Shown here: one piece after another, positions 1 through 8,104 of the stretch
Position numbering within the stretch: position 1 is the first letter of the stretch
How the letters are laid out: each line of letters opens with the position of its first letter
Assembly (NCBI RefSeq): GCF_015207755.1
Contig: NZ_JADEWH010000014.1
Span: forward strand, 1 to 64,000
Length of the DNA: 64,000 bases
Reading direction: 5' to 3'
Source of the DNA: Nodularia sp. LEGE 06071
Lineage (GTDB): Bacteria > Cyanobacteriota > Cyanobacteriia > Cyanobacteriales > Nostocaceae
Position numbers and translations under genes: made by a program
Notes under the pieces: model-generated
The model's database searches: none
Told to the model about the DNA's origin: nothing
Seen by the model: the letters and a program-made list of their open reading frames with translations, nothing else

Positions 1-1
1 C

Positions 2-109
2 GCTATCAACAGACTCAAACAATTTCGCCGCATTGCCACCCGATATGAAAAACTTGCAGCCAATTATACAGCTATGATTACGATCGCCTGTATTTTGTTG
101 TGGTTGTAG
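2..109 (+). mobile_element. 3' end of an IS5-type transposase gene (partial)
   Basis: The frame starting at base 2 is open from the window edge to a TAG at 107-109 and encodes 35 residues beginning [17 protein letters not shown] and ending in a hydrophobic ILLWL. This is the characteristic C-terminus of IS5-family DDE transposases common in cyanobacteria. Only the tail is visible, so completeness of the element cannot be judged. No clear terminal inverted repeat was identified after the stop. Family assignment rests on recall of the conserved tail. Confidence 0.75.
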
Positions 110-117
110 TTTGAAAA

Positions 118-180
118 CACGCCCTAGCCCCTCTCCGCAAGCGAGGAGGGGAACTAGATTTCTTGCATAATACTTATGCA
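118..180. repeat. Dispersed repeat core with GC-rich hairpin
   Basis: The stretch reading CCCCTCTCCGCAAGCGAGGAG and the following AACTAGATTTCTTGCATAAT matches, with few changes, the centre of the repeat at 3334-3458. CCTC/GAGG arms around GCAAGC form a small hairpin. It lies between the transposase remnant and the TPR gene terminus. No coding potential was seen. Confidence 0.5.
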
Positions 181-251
181 ATCCCCATTCTGAAAGCTTT
201 GTATTCGGAATAGCAATGGCACGGGGAAATAACTTCATTAAGATGCGCGAT

Positions 252-329
252 CGCACCTTCACAAAACCCAAACCCAATCGCACCTCTCTACAACCCCAAA
301 CCCAATCACACCTCCACAAAACCCAAAAC
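252..329. repeat. Three degenerate 27-28 bp tandem repeats
   Basis: Three head-to-tail copies of a unit resembling CGCACCTCTACAAAACCCAA followed by ACCCAAT are visible at 252-278, 279-306 and 307-329. They lie just downstream of the TPR gene stop. The units are G-poor on the plus strand and carry no long open frame. They resemble the short tandem repeats scattered through filamentous cyanobacterial genomes. Confidence 0.5.
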
Positions 330-353
330 GCGATTGATCGCCCATATCCCCAC

Positions 354-1955
354 CTATTCCGGTAAACTCTCTAAAATCTCCCGCGTCACCGTAGCCATAT
401 ATTCATCCTGATACTCAACATATATCTCCAACGCTGTCTGCAAATTAGCCCAAGCTTCCGCGTAATTCTCCTCTGCTTGTGCCAATAATCCTAATGTTGC
501 GTAAGTCTTAGCACACTCATAGCGAGCGCCAAATTCGATAGTGATTTCCAGGGCTTGTTGATAATAATCCCGTGCCTGGTCGTATTCCCGCAACTCTTGG
601 GCAACCATTCCCAACTGGTGGTAAATCCTAGCACAGTTATAGCGAGCGCCAAATTCGAGATATATTTCCAGGGCTTGTTGATAATAATTCCGTGCCTGGT
701 CATATTCCCGCAACTCTTGGGCAACCCTTCCCAACTGGTGGTAAGTGCTTGCACACTCATAGCGAGCGCCAAATTCGATAGTGATTTCCAGGGCTTGTTG
801 ATAATAATCCCGTGCCTGGTCGTATTCCCGCAACTCTTGGGCAACATATCCCAAATTGTGGTAAATGCCAGCACAGGAGTAGCGAGCTTCCGAAGGAAGA
901 GCTTCGCTAGCGCCAAATTCGAGATATATTTCCAGGGCTTGTTGATAATAATCCCGTGCTTGGGGGAACTGTCGCATATGCAGAGAAACATTACCTAAAT
1001 AAAACAAAGAATCGGCGACAGCACGACGATTTCCCAGCTTTTTGGCAATATCTAGAGCTTTTTGATGATAGCTGTTTGCACTTTCAAACTGTCGTTGCTG
1101 CTCATAGCTTTTACCTAACTGATTGATAACTTCGATTTGTAAGGAATAATCAGGAAATTTCTTGGTACTTTCCCAAGCTTTGTCTAGATATTCTCTGGCT
1201 TGGATTGGTTTGCGCTGGCTTAAATATGCTTTGCCTAATTCATTTAAAATATTACAGCAATTGCGAAGATGTTCTAGGCTGGGTATTTCTCCAGTTGGGT
1301 TATATTCCATCAACAAGCTATGTAATAAATCGATACGTTCTTGTTGTTCTGGTGTTGGTAAGCGTGCTATATTCGTGTCTGCATTCAGAGTATTGGCAAT
1401 TGCTCTATTTCTAGTCAATTCTGTAGTTTTAAAGCGAAATAAACCAGACTTCCAAGCCCAAAAATCAGGTGCAAATTTTGCCAACCGCGAAATCGCATAA
1501 TCTGGCAAAATAAATAAAAGCGGATGGGGTACGCTTTGACGATAGGAATCACGGACGAAGTTTAAATCCTGTAAAACTGGTGGATAATCGCCAAAGACAC
1601 CAATAGATTTTTCTAACTTCCGAATTAATAAAACAAGTTTTTTATTTGCTTTTTTAGGAATTTTTGTTAACTGCTGCACCAATTCATCCCGCAGAAAGCG
1701 CAAATTCGCATCAGGAAAATCTAAAACCACAAATTGGATTTCTTGACATTGATGATTCTGCCGTAACCCAGCAATTAATAAGTCTATATCGGGCGTAAAG
1801 TTAATTTCAATAAAACCTAATGTAAATTTTTCTGCAAAATCGACAAATGTCACCAATTCAGCAAATTCATCTTGATTATAAGCAATAAACTTACCTATTT
1901 CGGCTAGAAGTTCACTGTTTTTGTGCTGATTGGAGAGCTTGTTGGAAGAACTCAT
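354..1955 (-). CDS. TPR-repeat protein with degenerate ATPase-like N-terminal region
   Basis: This 533-residue protein has an N-terminal region of about 190 residues that reads like a P-loop ATPase fold without a visible Walker A, including a PLLFILPDYAISRLA segment often seen in cyanobacterial TPR proteins. A tetratricopeptide domain follows to the C-terminus. The last four repeats are almost identical 40-residue units built on EYDQARDYYQQALEI, implying recent duplication. One unit carries an extra 8 residues (SEALPSEA) encoded by a 24-base insertion at 888-911. The start overlaps the end of the upstream ATPase gene by 44 bases in another frame, so the two are almost certainly cotranscribed and probably act together. 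Protein-protein scaffolding is inferred; no enzymatic function is assigned. Confidence 0.8.
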   Translation of the reverse strand: MSSSNKLSNQHKNSELLAEIGKFIAYNQDEFAELVTFVDFAEKFTLGFIEINFTPDIDLLIAGLRQNHQCQEIQFVVLDFPDANLRFLRDELVQQLTKIPKKANKKLVLLIRKLEKSIGVFGDYPPVLQDLNFVRDSYRQSVPHPLLFILPDYAISRLAKFAPDFWAWKSGLFRFKTTELTRNRAIANTLNADTNIARLPTPEQQERIDLLHSLLMEYNPTGEIPSLEHLRNCCNILNELGKAYLSQRKPIQAREYLDKAWESTKKFPDYSLQIEVINQLGKSYEQQRQFESANSYHQKALDIAKKLGNRRAVADSLFYLGNVSLHMRQFPQARDYYQQALEIYLEFGASEALPSEARYSCAGIYHNLGYVAQELREYDQARDYYQQALEITIEFGARYECASTYHQLGRVAQELREYDQARNYYQQALEIYLEFGARYNCARIYHQLGMVAQELREYDQARDYYQQALEITIEFGARYECAKTYATLGLLAQAEENYAEAWANLQTALEIYVEYQDEYMATVTREILESLPE

Positions 1956-3258
1956 TTCGCTTCACCACCGGATTTGGATAATTCCATCGTTTATCGCCGT
2001 TATATTCCAACACGGAAGTATTAAATAACATTAATTGTCCAATTTCATCTTTACTGACATTTTTAGTTAAACAAACCTGCGCCAAATGAGCGTAATGTTC
2101 TTCAGGAATAAACCGCTCAAAACTAAATTGTTGCTGTTTAACTGCATAATCTATATCTTCGGAGATAATTTTTTCATGTTTTCTGGTACTCGCTGTTTGA
2201 CACGCAGAGCGCATCATTTGCATTAACTGACGCACGTGTCCACCACTGGCTTTTGCTAATTCTAATAGTTGATGACGGCTCTCGAAAATTGCATCAATAT
2301 CAACGCGCTTTTCAATTACACTTGCCATTACATCTAAGCCCATCTGATTATATTTTAAATCACATTGATGCCGCTCAAATTCATAGATATTAATCATCGG
2401 CACAATATGAGGATTACCATCAAATTGATTAAGAGGATTTTTCGGCGAGCAAAGAATTGAAATTGGGACTGTATAAATGATTGTACAATTTAATTCCTGC
2501 ATCTGAGCCGCATAATCAAAGAATAAATGTTCTGCTACTACAGGCGGAACCCGATCCAAATTATCGAAGATAATTAGTAAACCTTTACAGTCAGGAAATT
2601 TTTGCCGCAATTTTGTGTAAGCGTCGCTTAATAACAGATTAGTATCAGATTTGAGGCGAGATAAATCTTTTTCTAGAGTTTGCCGAATAGTTGTTTTTTG
2701 CTTGTCCGAGCCTTTAATTTGTGCCAACAATTTGACCATTAATTTGGCGAGAAATGGCGCTGTAGGGCTGAGAGTTGCTTCTGCTTCAAGGTTGACTGAT
2801 TTCTCAACACTTTGCTCGTTTTCTTGAGTAATTTCTTTAAACCATGATTCAAAACTTTTTAATAGTTTTTCATTAAAAGTTAAACCTAATTTTCGTAATT
2901 CAAATTCGACTTGTTTAATGACAATTAAATATAAATCTGTATACCGAGCATCATTAATATCTGTCTCTTCATTCGCTTCTAAATAAATAACCCGATAATT
3001 GTTTTCCCAAAGACTTTGAATCTTTTTTAACTCCGTACTTTTACCACAACCGCGATGTCCGGTAAATAAAATTGTTGTAAAATCACTTGCGTCTTGAAAG
3101 TCCAAAATTGTACTAACATTATCAATAGCCGAAGTTTTCCGCACCCCCGACAGATCGACATAATACCGTTCCATTTCTGCTGGTTCAAGCGGCTCAACAT
3201 TACAAGCCAAAAAAGCCGATTTAAGAGTATTTGCGCGCTGAAAACTTGACTGAGACAT
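1912..3258 (-). CDS. AAA/STAND-like P-loop ATPase, partner of the TPR protein
   Basis: The 448-residue protein has a clear Walker A (GHRGCGKST, residues 67-75) and a Walker B-like LLIIFDNLDR at about 227-236. Downstream residues (HQLLELAKASGGHVRQLM) resemble the sensor/winged-helix part of ORC/Cdc6-like or KAP-type ATPases. No signal peptide or membrane segment is visible. It is the first gene of a two-gene unit, and its 3' end overlaps the TPR gene by 44 bases. Such ATPase plus TPR pairs are common in filamentous cyanobacteria and may be signalling or conflict modules. The exact subfamily is uncertain. Confidence 0.8.
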   Translation of the reverse strand: MSQSSFQRANTLKSAFLACNVEPLEPAEMERYYVDLSGVRKTSAIDNVSTILDFQDASDFTTILFTGHRGCGKSTELKKIQSLWENNYRVIYLEANEETDINDARYTDLYLIVIKQVEFELRKLGLTFNEKLLKSFESWFKEITQENEQSVEKSVNLEAEATLSPTAPFLAKLMVKLLAQIKGSDKQKTTIRQTLEKDLSRLKSDTNLLLSDAYTKLRQKFPDCKGLLIIFDNLDRVPPVVAEHLFFDYAAQMQELNCTIIYTVPISILCSPKNPLNQFDGNPHIVPMINIYEFERHQCDLKYNQMGLDVMASVIEKRVDIDAIFESRHQLLELAKASGGHVRQLMQMMRSACQTASTRKHEKIISEDIDYAVKQQQFSFERFIPEEHYAHLAQVCLTKNVSKDEIGQLMLFNTSVLEYNGDKRWNYPNPVVKRNEFFQQALQSAQKQ

Positions 3259-3333
3259 TATTTTGGGAAGATAGAAATCACGAACTTCTAAATTTTAAGC
3301 GATCGCCTATCAAATTTAGCAAGTACAGCTACT

Positions 3334-3458
3334 TATACCAATTATTTGTGAGGCTGCATATTATTTCGACCCCACCCCTAACCCCTCCCCGCAAGCGAGG
3401 AGGGGAACTGGATTTCTGGTTAAATTCTATTTATGCATCTTGATATTAAATTGGTATT
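3334..3458. repeat. MITE-like dispersed repeat, copy 1
   Basis: A 125 bp element has short terminal inverted repeats (ATACCAATT at 3335-3343 and AATTGGTAT at 3449-3457) around a GC-rich core. A second copy lies in opposite orientation at about 26141-26254, with near-identical arms such as ATTATTTCGACCCCACCCCT. No open frame of note is inside. The 450-base gap between the ATPase and ribonuclease Z genes holds this element and otherwise only AT-rich sequence. Confidence 0.7.
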
Positions 3459-3708
3459 ATACATTATAAATAATAAACCACATCATCTTCCTCATCCGGT
3501 CGGGCAATTACTTACGCATAAACTACCATTTCAGAAAATTGTCGCCAAATTCACCAAAAAAACCTTCGTTTACCATTGAAAGCGGTTAAATTCCTCTATG
3601 CATTGATATGTATTTTTGTCAAGACCAGTTTCTCAAGTGCAGCTTCCCTACAAAACTGATCTTTTATTGCGTCGTGCGATCGCCTACTTTATAAAAGTAA
3701 AGATGGTA

Positions 3709-4668
3709 TTACTTGCTGATTGGAGTTAATTCTGCTTCTCGTCGCCTGGGTACACCATAAGCCATGAAATCATAAGCCATATCTGTTTTCGGAAAAATTG
3801 CTCTGGCTTCATGAAGTAAATCTTTTAGTTCTATAATGTTTCCCGGCGCATAGCGGGGACTGAAATGAGTCATAATTAACCGATGCGCCCCTGCTACTAA
3901 GGCTGTTTGCGCGGCCATTGTGGTTGTGGAATGCAATCGCTGAAAAGCTAAATCGGCATCTTGATGGGCAAAGGTCGCTTCATGAATCAAGACATCGGCA
4001 TCTTGTGCTAATTCCACTGCACCCTCGGAATAAATTGTATCTGTACAATAGGCTATTTTGCGTCCAATTTCTGTGGGTCCACACAATTCAGTGCCGTTAA
4101 TGACGCGTCCATCGGGAAGTGTGACTGTTTCACCACGCTTGAGTTGACCGTAAATTCTACCGGGGGGAATTTCCAAGGCTTTGGCTTTTTCTATATCAAA
4201 GCGTCCTGGTCGGTCTTTTTCTGCTATACGGTAACCAAATGCTGTAATACGGTGATGTAAAGGACTACAGCTAACTGTAAATTCATCATCTTCATAAATG
4301 ATTCCGGGTTGGACAACATGAACTTTCACCGGATAGGAAAAATGTGTGTGTGAGTAACGTGTGGCGGCTTGGATATATTCGTTTAATCCCGGTGGTCCAT
4401 AAAGATCAACTCTTTGCACGTTACCTGCTAAACCACAACTAGCAAGTAGTCCCATTAAACCAAAAATATGGTCGCCGTGCAGATGGGTGATGAATATTCG
4501 GGATAGTTGACTCATTTTTAGGTCACTCCGCAATAGTTGATGCTGAGTACCTTCGCCACAGTCGAATAACCACAGTTCTGCTCTTTGGGGTAATCTCAGC
4601 GCTATGCTGGAAACATTGCGCGATCGCGTGGGTACTCCAGAACTCGTCCCTAAAAATGTTATCTGCAC
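3709..4668 (-). CDS. rnz: Ribonuclease Z (tRNA 3' endonuclease)
   Basis: The 319-residue protein matches the usual length of bacterial RNase Z. The N-terminus [18 protein letters not shown] and the metal-binding THLHGDH at residues 61-67 are diagnostic. A later [11 protein letters not shown], a CTDT segment and a C-terminal IMTHFSPRY follow in family order. The enzyme cleaves the 3' trailer of tRNA precursors lacking encoded CCA, which fits the tRNA-Met in this window, which has no encoded CCA. It is transcribed divergently from the pseudouridine synthase gene, 127 bases away. Confidence 0.95.
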   Translation of the reverse strand: MQITFLGTSSGVPTRSRNVSSIALRLPQRAELWLFDCGEGTQHQLLRSDLKMSQLSRIFITHLHGDHIFGLMGLLASCGLAGNVQRVDLYGPPGLNEYIQAATRYSHTHFSYPVKVHVVQPGIIYEDDEFTVSCSPLHHRITAFGYRIAEKDRPGRFDIEKAKALEIPPGRIYGQLKRGETVTLPDGRVINGTELCGPTEIGRKIAYCTDTIYSEGAVELAQDADVLIHEATFAHQDADLAFQRLHSTTTMAAQTALVAGAHRLIMTHFSPRYAPGNIIELKDLLHEARAIFPKTDMAYDFMAYGVPRRREAELTPISK

Positions 4669-4795
4669 AGCGTTTTTTGACCTTCCTCTTGCTGAATTTT
4701 ATGCTTATTGTCTCTATATTGGCATGGTTGTTTAGATTTAACGAACCGCCAAGTCGCCAAGTACGCCAAGAGAGGAGGAGGAAAATTTTAGTTCT

Positions 4796-6604
4796 ATGGT
4801 CAGTGATTCAATGGTTAGTTATTGGTATGAAGGGCTTTGTCCTGCAAGTGGTGATTTATTGAAGTTACCCCGCACTGTTTTTGTTGAGGCGATCGCTCGT
4901 GATTTAATGCAAGAATTAGCCACTGATGCGGTTTATAATCGGGAGGGTAAGATGTATGGTGTTTTGCTGGTTGAACTTCCTACAGGTGAAAGGCAAGTTT
5001 TAAAAGCATTTTCTGGTCTTCTCAATGCTTACAGTGTAATTGCCGGTTGGGTTCCACCAATTCCGGGACGAGAGGAAGTAGCCGTAGAGGAAGCCCATAC
5101 TTTAGCTGAACTAGAAGCTATCAAGCAGGAACTGATTACTCTCAAGGAACTCAGAGAACGACAACAGGATGAAATTCTCTCTTACGAGTTTGAGCAGCAG
5201 TTGCAACAGATGAATAATTTCCATCGCAACTCGAAGCAAGAACGTGACACCAAACGTCGGCAATATTACCAAGAACTCACCGGGGAAGCACTCACTACTG
5301 CATTGGCACAACTGGAAGAAAAAAGCCGTCAACAAGGAATTGAACGCCGGCAACTCAAAGCCAAACAAAATGCTGTGTTGCAACCTTTACAGCAATTGAT
5401 TGCAGCCGCAGACAAGCAGATACAAGAACTAAAACAACGACGCAAAGCATTGTCCCGCCAATTGCAAGCGCAAATGCACGCGGCTTATTCCCTAATGAAT
5501 TTTTTAGGGCAATCGGCATCTTTGCAACAATTGATGCCAGCAGGGTCTATACCTACGGGTACGGGAGATTGTTGTGCGCCGAAGCTACTACACTATGCGG
5601 CAAATAATGGATTTAAGCCTTTGGCAATGGCGGAGTTTTGGTGGGGAGAATCTTTAGAAAGTCAGGACAAAGTACAGGGAGAATTTTACGGCGCTTGTGT
5701 TGAGCGTTGTCAGCCGTTAATGGGGTTTTTGCTTTCGGGGTTCAAATCTCCTTTCCCAGCCCCAGGAAGGACAACTAAAAGCAGTTTAAGCAGCAATTTC
5801 AATGATAGAGGAGGGCTGAATTTACCTGACTTTTCACGGGATCTGGAAAACCCCTCTCCAAACCTCTCCCCTGCAAGGAGAGAGGCTTTAAATTTTCCCC
5901 CTTCCCTACCAGGGAAGGGGGTTAGGGGGTTAGGTTTCGCGTTAGCTTTTCCACATAACGTGACAAGTCAGATAAATTTACCGATTATTTATGAAGATGA
6001 ATGGCTGATTGCTGTGAACAAACCCCCAGGGCTACTTTCGGTTCCTGGTCGTTATCGGGATACTCAAGATAGTGTTCTCAGTCGCTGGCGTTATTGGTTT
6101 CCAGATGATACGGAAATTATGACGGTGCATCGCCTGGATCAGGAAACTTCTGGTATTTTACTACTAACGCGCGATCGCCAAGTCCATCGGCAACTGAGCC
6201 AGCAATTTCAGCAACGGCAAATTCACAAAATTTATGAAGCTATCCTTTCCGGTGCTGTGACGGTTGATCAAGGTGTGATTGAATTACCACTGTGGGGAAA
6301 TCCTGAAAATCGCCCCTATCAACAAGTGAATTGGCAACATGGTAAACCCAGTTTGACTAAATTTCGGGTGATAGATAGAGAAGGAAACTATCCGCGTGTC
6401 GAATTTATACCCCTCACAGGACGCACTCACCAATTGAGAGTTCATGCTGCTGATCAGCGAGGATTGGGGATTACTATTTTAGGCGATCGCCTTTATGGAT
6501 GCAATGCTGTTACGAGTCGGTTACATCTACACGCCAGAGAACTGCGCTTTGAACATCCCCAGTTAGGCAAAACCCTGCATCTACAAGCCAAAACGCCATT
6601 TTAA
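4796..6604 (+). CDS. RluA-family pseudouridine synthase with long N-terminal extension
   Basis: The 602-residue protein has a catalytic domain in its last 220 residues, starting near IIYEDEWLIAVNKPPGLLSV. It has HRLDQETSG with the catalytic Asp at about residue 448, and a C-terminal TGRTHQLRVHA motif. The first 300 residues hold a charged, Gln-rich helical region likely to form coiled coil. A purine-rich GAGAGGAGGAGGAAAA lies upstream of the ATG. Residues about 318-388 are encoded by a dispersed repeat that stays in frame between the helical region and the catalytic domain. It likely modifies uridines in rRNA or tRNA; the target is not evident. The stop overlaps the stop of the convergent gene by four bases. 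Confidence 0.88.
   Translation: MVSDSMVSYWYEGLCPASGDLLKLPRTVFVEAIARDLMQELATDAVYNREGKMYGVLLVELPTGERQVLKAFSGLLNAYSVIAGWVPPIPGREEVAVEEAHTLAELEAIKQELITLKELRERQQDEILSYEFEQQLQQMNNFHRNSKQERDTKRRQYYQELTGEALTTALAQLEEKSRQQGIERRQLKAKQNAVLQPLQQLIAAADKQIQELKQRRKALSRQLQAQMHAAYSLMNFLGQSASLQQLMPAGSIPTGTGDCCAPKLLHYAANNGFKPLAMAEFWWGESLESQDKVQGEFYGACVERCQPLMGFLLSGFKSPFPAPGRTTKSSLSSNFNDRGGLNLPDFSRDLENPSPNLSPARREALNFPPSLPGKGVRGLGFALAFPHNVTSQINLPIIYEDEWLIAVNKPPGLLSVPGRYRDTQDSVLSRWRYWFPDDTEIMTVHRLDQETSGILLLTRDRQVHRQLSQQFQQRQIHKIYEAILSGAVTVDQGVIELPLWGNPENRPYQQVNWQHGKPSLTKFRVIDREGNYPRVEFIPLTGRTHQLRVHAADQRGLGITILGDRLYGCNAVTSRLHLHARELRFEHPQLGKTLHLQAKTPF
5750..5958. repeat. Dispersed repeat inserted in frame in the pseudouridine synthase gene
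   Basis: The segment contains two GC-rich inverted repeats: CTCTCCCCTGCAAGGAGAGAG, and CCCCCTTCCCTACCAGGGAAGG followed by GGG. These are typical of intergenic repeats in filamentous cyanobacteria, yet the frame stays open throughout. The encoded stretch is rich in Pro, Ser and Gly, with no family similarity apparent. It separates two recognisable domains, so it probably acts as a flexible linker. Boundaries are approximate. Confidence 0.65.
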
Positions 6605-7080
6605 TCAGTTTGACAACGCCCCTCGGTGTTACACTCAACCTTCTGCTGACGTTGAGCAATAATAGTTGCTAAATTCGGTCTTCCGGTGAGGGAAAGTCGC
6701 CAGTCTGCCCAAATGCCATAGATAAAATCAGCGATCGCACCTAAAATTGGTAACTTAGTTATGGCATAAATCCAACCCATTCCCAGGATTTCATAAATGC
6801 GACGAAAAACCTCAACATTTTGAATCAGCGTCCCATCTGGTAACACTGCATGAATGCGCCCCATAGCCGTTTCAAAGTCAACCCCACCATGTTCTTCAGG
6901 GGTGTAATCATCATCTGCAATGTCCACAAACGCCACCAAACCTCTGCCAGCATCCCGTTTTTGCAAAAAATTGACTTCTCGCACACACAAAGGGCATTCA
7001 CCGTCATACAGCAGCTTGATTTTCCATGTAGGTGCAGCAACTTTATCGGAGTAGTTAACTTGTTGATTGGCTAAAGGCAT
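6601..7080 (-). CDS. DCC-family (DUF393) thiol-disulfide oxidoreductase-like protein
   Basis: From the ATG at 7080 the protein is about 159 residues. It has LLYDGECPLC near the N-terminus, with Cys29 and Cys32, followed by FLQKRDAGRGLVAFVDIA. These match the DUF393/DCC family, named for its conserved Asp-Cys-Cys motif. A hydrophobic stretch around LGMGWIYAITKLPILGAIA lies in the second half. The C-terminus VECNTEGRCQTD adds two more Cys. An upstream ATG at 7119 would add 13 residues. The family is predicted to be redox active, but no substrate can be inferred. The gene is convergent with the pseudouridine synthase and the two share TTAA at their stops. Confidence 0.8.
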   Translation of the reverse strand: MPLANQQVNYSDKVAAPTWKIKLLYDGECPLCVREVNFLQKRDAGRGLVAFVDIADDDYTPEEHGGVDFETAMGRIHAVLPDGTLIQNVEVFRRIYEILGMGWIYAITKLPILGAIADFIYGIWADWRLSLTGRPNLATIIAQRQQKVECNTEGRCQTD

Positions 7081-7237
7081 AATTAAAACAATTGATTTTT
7101 TAAATCCCACATTCCGCACCCGTTCTAAACTAAGAGTTGGGGATAATAAATATTATGGCAACTTTTAATCATCTTTGCTGATGATAGCTTTTAGATCCTA
7201 TATTCACTAAACTCCAAGATTAAAAACGTATATAAAT

Positions 7238-7990
7238 ATGCCTAACATTCAAACAAATCCGCGTACAAATACAGAAGCTTCAACCTGGGATGGAACTATG
7301 GAAATCTATGATTTGGTGATAGTTGGTGCTGGGCCTATCGGGTTAGCAACTGCTATTGGCTTACGCAAAAAAGGGATCGAAAATATTCTGGTTGTTGATC
7401 AAACTCGCGCTTTTCGTCAAGTTGGTCAGGTCTTGGATATTCTCCCCAATGGCTTAAAATCTCTCAAATATTTAGATGAGCAAGCTTACGAAGCAGTCAA
7501 GAAAATTGGGCTGGGGTTTCTTAATTCTCCGCAGTCCCAGGGCGAAAAAACTCAGGAAAAAAAACCTGCCAAAACTTCACCTGAATGGGTTTATAAGAAT
7601 TTACAGGGGGAAACTATTCGGTCAATTCCTCTGGGTTTTGATCACTGGTTTAAAACTTATGGCGAGGGTCGAGTTTCAATTGCTTGGTATAATTTGCAAA
7701 CCACCCTCAGAAATCTCATTCCAGAAGATAGAGTTAAAGCAAATCATCGTTGTATCAATGTTATAGATGAACCAGAAAATGCCTGTGTCCGGATAGATTG
7801 CGTTTCTGATCTAGGAACAGAAGCAAACCCCTATGCCTATTGGGCTGATGGACAAGAAGTTAATCACAACCAGCCGGAAAATTTAGATCCTATTTCTCAA
7901 CAATCAGTTACCAAATCGTTCCGAGCCAAACTAATTGTGGCAGCAGATGGCATCAATTCTACAATTCGTAAGATAATTTACCGAAAATAG
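7238..7990 (+). pseudogene. FAD-dependent monooxygenase, N-terminal fragment truncated by a TnpB element
   Basis: The 250-residue frame has a dinucleotide-binding GAGPIGLATAIGLRKKG motif near residue 33 and a late IVAADGINSTIRK motif, both typical of class A flavin hydroxylases. Family members usually run to about 400 residues, with a GD motif after this point. Here the frame ends shortly after the DG motif, at TAG 7988-7990. The left-end hairpin of a TnpB element begins immediately after. No continuation was found downstream of that element, so the 3' part appears deleted. A functional truncated protein is unlikely but not excluded. Confidence 0.75.
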
Positions 7991-7997
7991 TGGGTTT

Positions 7998-8029
7998 AAA
8001 GCCTCGTCCTTCCAGTAGGACGGCTTTTT
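7998..8029. other. Hairpin at the left end of the TnpB element (or a terminator)
   Basis: AAAGC/GCTTT and CGTCC/GGACG arms around TTCCAGTA form a stem with a two-base bulge, followed by a short T run. It may be the left-end hairpin recognised in transposition. It would also serve as a rho-independent terminator for the truncated upstream frame. Confidence 0.6.
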
Positions 8030-8104
8030 ATTTGGGCATTTAATTTATCTTTCATTCTAGTGATAGCTAAGAATGATGTAAAATGTACCCAGGAGGTGAT
8101 AAAA

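Noticed and set aside
535-960. Regular direct repeats that could look like a CRISPR array
   Set aside because: The 120-base periodic units encode TPR motifs in one continuous frame; there are no unique spacers or palindromic short repeats.
491-998. Long open frames on both strands opposite or out of frame with the TPR gene
   Set aside because: They arise from the same 120-base repeats read in other frames and have no recognisable domain or ribosome binding site.
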